From positions 1 through 7,280 of the forward strand of contig JAISWY010000117.1 of the NCBI GenBank assembly GCA_031270925.1: DNA of 7,280 nucleotides, written 5' to 3'. Source of the stretch: Candidatus Symbiothrix sp. (GTDB lineage: Bacteria; Bacteroidota; Bacteroidia; Bacteroidales; Azobacteroidaceae). How positions within the stretch are numbered: position 1 is the first letter of the stretch; each line of letters begins with the position of its first letter. Under the pieces are notes generated by a model, which worked only from the letters and a program-made list of their open reading frames with translations, had not been told where the DNA came from and ran no database searches. Both the position numbers and the translations under genes were made by a program. Below, one piece after another: positions 6,574 through 7,280 of this stretch.

Positions 6574-7209
6574 TCATGTCAATATTCGTTTATAAATCAT
6601 TGTCAATCCATCCCGCAAAGGAATAATCACTTTTTCAATCCGCATATCCTGTTTGATTTTTTCGTTAAAACGGAGAATGCCTTGAGTTTGCTTGTCGCTC
6701 GGAACAACCGTTTTCACCACTTTCCCACTCCACAAAGTATTATCGGCCAAAATCAATCCGCCCGGACGAACTTTCTCAAAAATCAAATCGTAATATTCGC
6801 AATATAAACGTTTATCGGCATCAATAAAAACCAAATCGAATGTTTCGTCCAATGCCGGAATCACATCCAAAGCATCGCCGATATACAAACGGATTTTATC
6901 TTTGAAACCCGATAATTCGATTTGCTTGCGGATAAAATCCTCCATTTCATCGTCTTTTTCGATAGTATGAATTTCCCCGTCGGCGGGCAGCGCTTCGGCC
7001 AGACAAAGCGTGGCATAAGCCGTGTAAGTTCCGATTTCCAAAATCCGTTTCGGTTGAATGAGCCGGACAAGCATTTTCAAAAGTCGTCCCTGCAAATGTC
7101 CCGAAAGCATCCGCGGCCGAACCAGGCAAACGTGCGCATCGCGATAAAGCCGCGCTAATTGCGCTCCCTCTTCATCAATATTCGCCAAAATATACTCATC
7201 CATTTCCAT
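6574..7209 (-). CDS. Class I SAM-dependent O-methyltransferase (family 3, caffeoyl-CoA OMT-like)
   Basis: The 211-residue product has the usual length for small bacterial O-methyltransferases of this family. The SAM-binding motif I is LEIGTYTAYATLCLAEALP (57-75). An acidic residue at the end of strand 2 is in HTIEKDD (81-87), GDALD is at 111-115, FIDADK at 128-133 and ILADNTLWSGKVV at 153-165. By family comparison D130, D156 and N157 would be the ligands of the divalent metal; the natural substrate of the bacterial enzymes is mostly unknown. The start at 7209 is 10 bp after the aroQ stop, so the two genes form an operon. A second ATG lies two codons in (7203) and cannot be excluded. The C-terminus (YKRILT) ends next to the REP-like hairpin. 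Confidence 0.92.
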   Translation of the reverse strand: MEMDEYILANIDEEGAQLARLYRDAHVCLVRPRMLSGHLQGRLLKMLVRLIQPKRILEIGTYTAYATLCLAEALPADGEIHTIEKDDEMEDFIRKQIELSGFKDKIRLYIGDALDVIPALDETFDLVFIDADKRLYCEYYDLIFEKVRPGGLILADNTLWSGKVVKTVVPSDKQTQGILRFNEKIKQDMRIEKVIIPLRDGLTMIYKRILT

Positions 7210-7219
7210 TTTTCAATTC

Positions 7220-7280
7220 TCAATTTATAAGCGCTTCTATTGCAAGTCGATACGAATCAAATCCGAATCCTGCAATCACA
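7220..7280 (-). CDS. aroQ: 3-dehydroquinate dehydratase type II, C-terminal end (cut by window edge)
   Basis: The last 19 codons before a TGA at 7222-7220 read VIAGFGFDSYRLAIEALIN. This matches the C-terminal tail of type II dehydroquinases, which in Bacteroidota typically ends with a G-x-I-x-GFG-x-x-SYRLA-x-E-x-L pattern. The enzyme dehydrates 3-dehydroquinate to 3-dehydroshikimate in the shikimate pathway. The catalytic residues lie outside the window. The gene continues past the right edge. It is followed after 10 bp by the O-methyltransferase, its likely operon partner. The tail is short, so the call rests on a distinctive but small match. Confidence 0.78.
   Translation of the reverse strand, partial: VIAGFGFDSYRLAIEALIN

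Overview
The window reads as chromosomal DNA of a Bacteroidota (Bacteroidales-like) bacterium. The evidence is a porD/DUF4835-recN gene pair typical of that phylum, promoter boxes of the Bacteroidota TAnnTTTG type, start sites without clear Shine-Dalgarno sequences, and an exported protein with Bacteroidota-style surface modules. I cannot name a genus.

Layout, left to right. Positions 1-286 hold the N-terminal part of a TM2-domain membrane protein on the minus strand, cut by the window edge. A 581-base gap (287-867) follows. It contains the promoter of the TM2 gene, a 280-bp nested palindromic element (472-751) with 64-65-bp terminal inverted repeats and a strong central hairpin, and the promoter of the next gene. 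Positions 868-2478 (plus strand) encode a secreted multi-domain protein with a LamG/concanavalin-like domain that seems to sit inside a split IPT/TIG domain. A hairpin terminator follows it.

From 2691 to the right edge every gene is on the minus strand. In transcription order they are: the end of aroQ (3-dehydroquinate dehydratase, cut by the edge); a class I SAM O-methyltransferase; a short intergenic region with a REP-like hairpin; porD (DUF4835, linked to type IX secretion); recN (DNA repair ATPase); an uncharacterised 237-residue protein; and a small S4-domain RNA-binding protein of the HslR/Hsp15 family. aroQ and the methyltransferase are 10 bp apart, porD and recN 4 bp, and recN and the 237-residue gene 13 bp. 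This suggests two transcription units: aroQ-methyltransferase, and porD-recN-237 aa gene (possibly reading on into hslR).

Most of the window is core housekeeping content. The parts that merit attention are the nested palindromic element between the two divergent genes, the unusual domain architecture of the exported protein, and the uncharacterised gene behind recN. I see no tRNA, rRNA, CRISPR array, transposase or phage gene.
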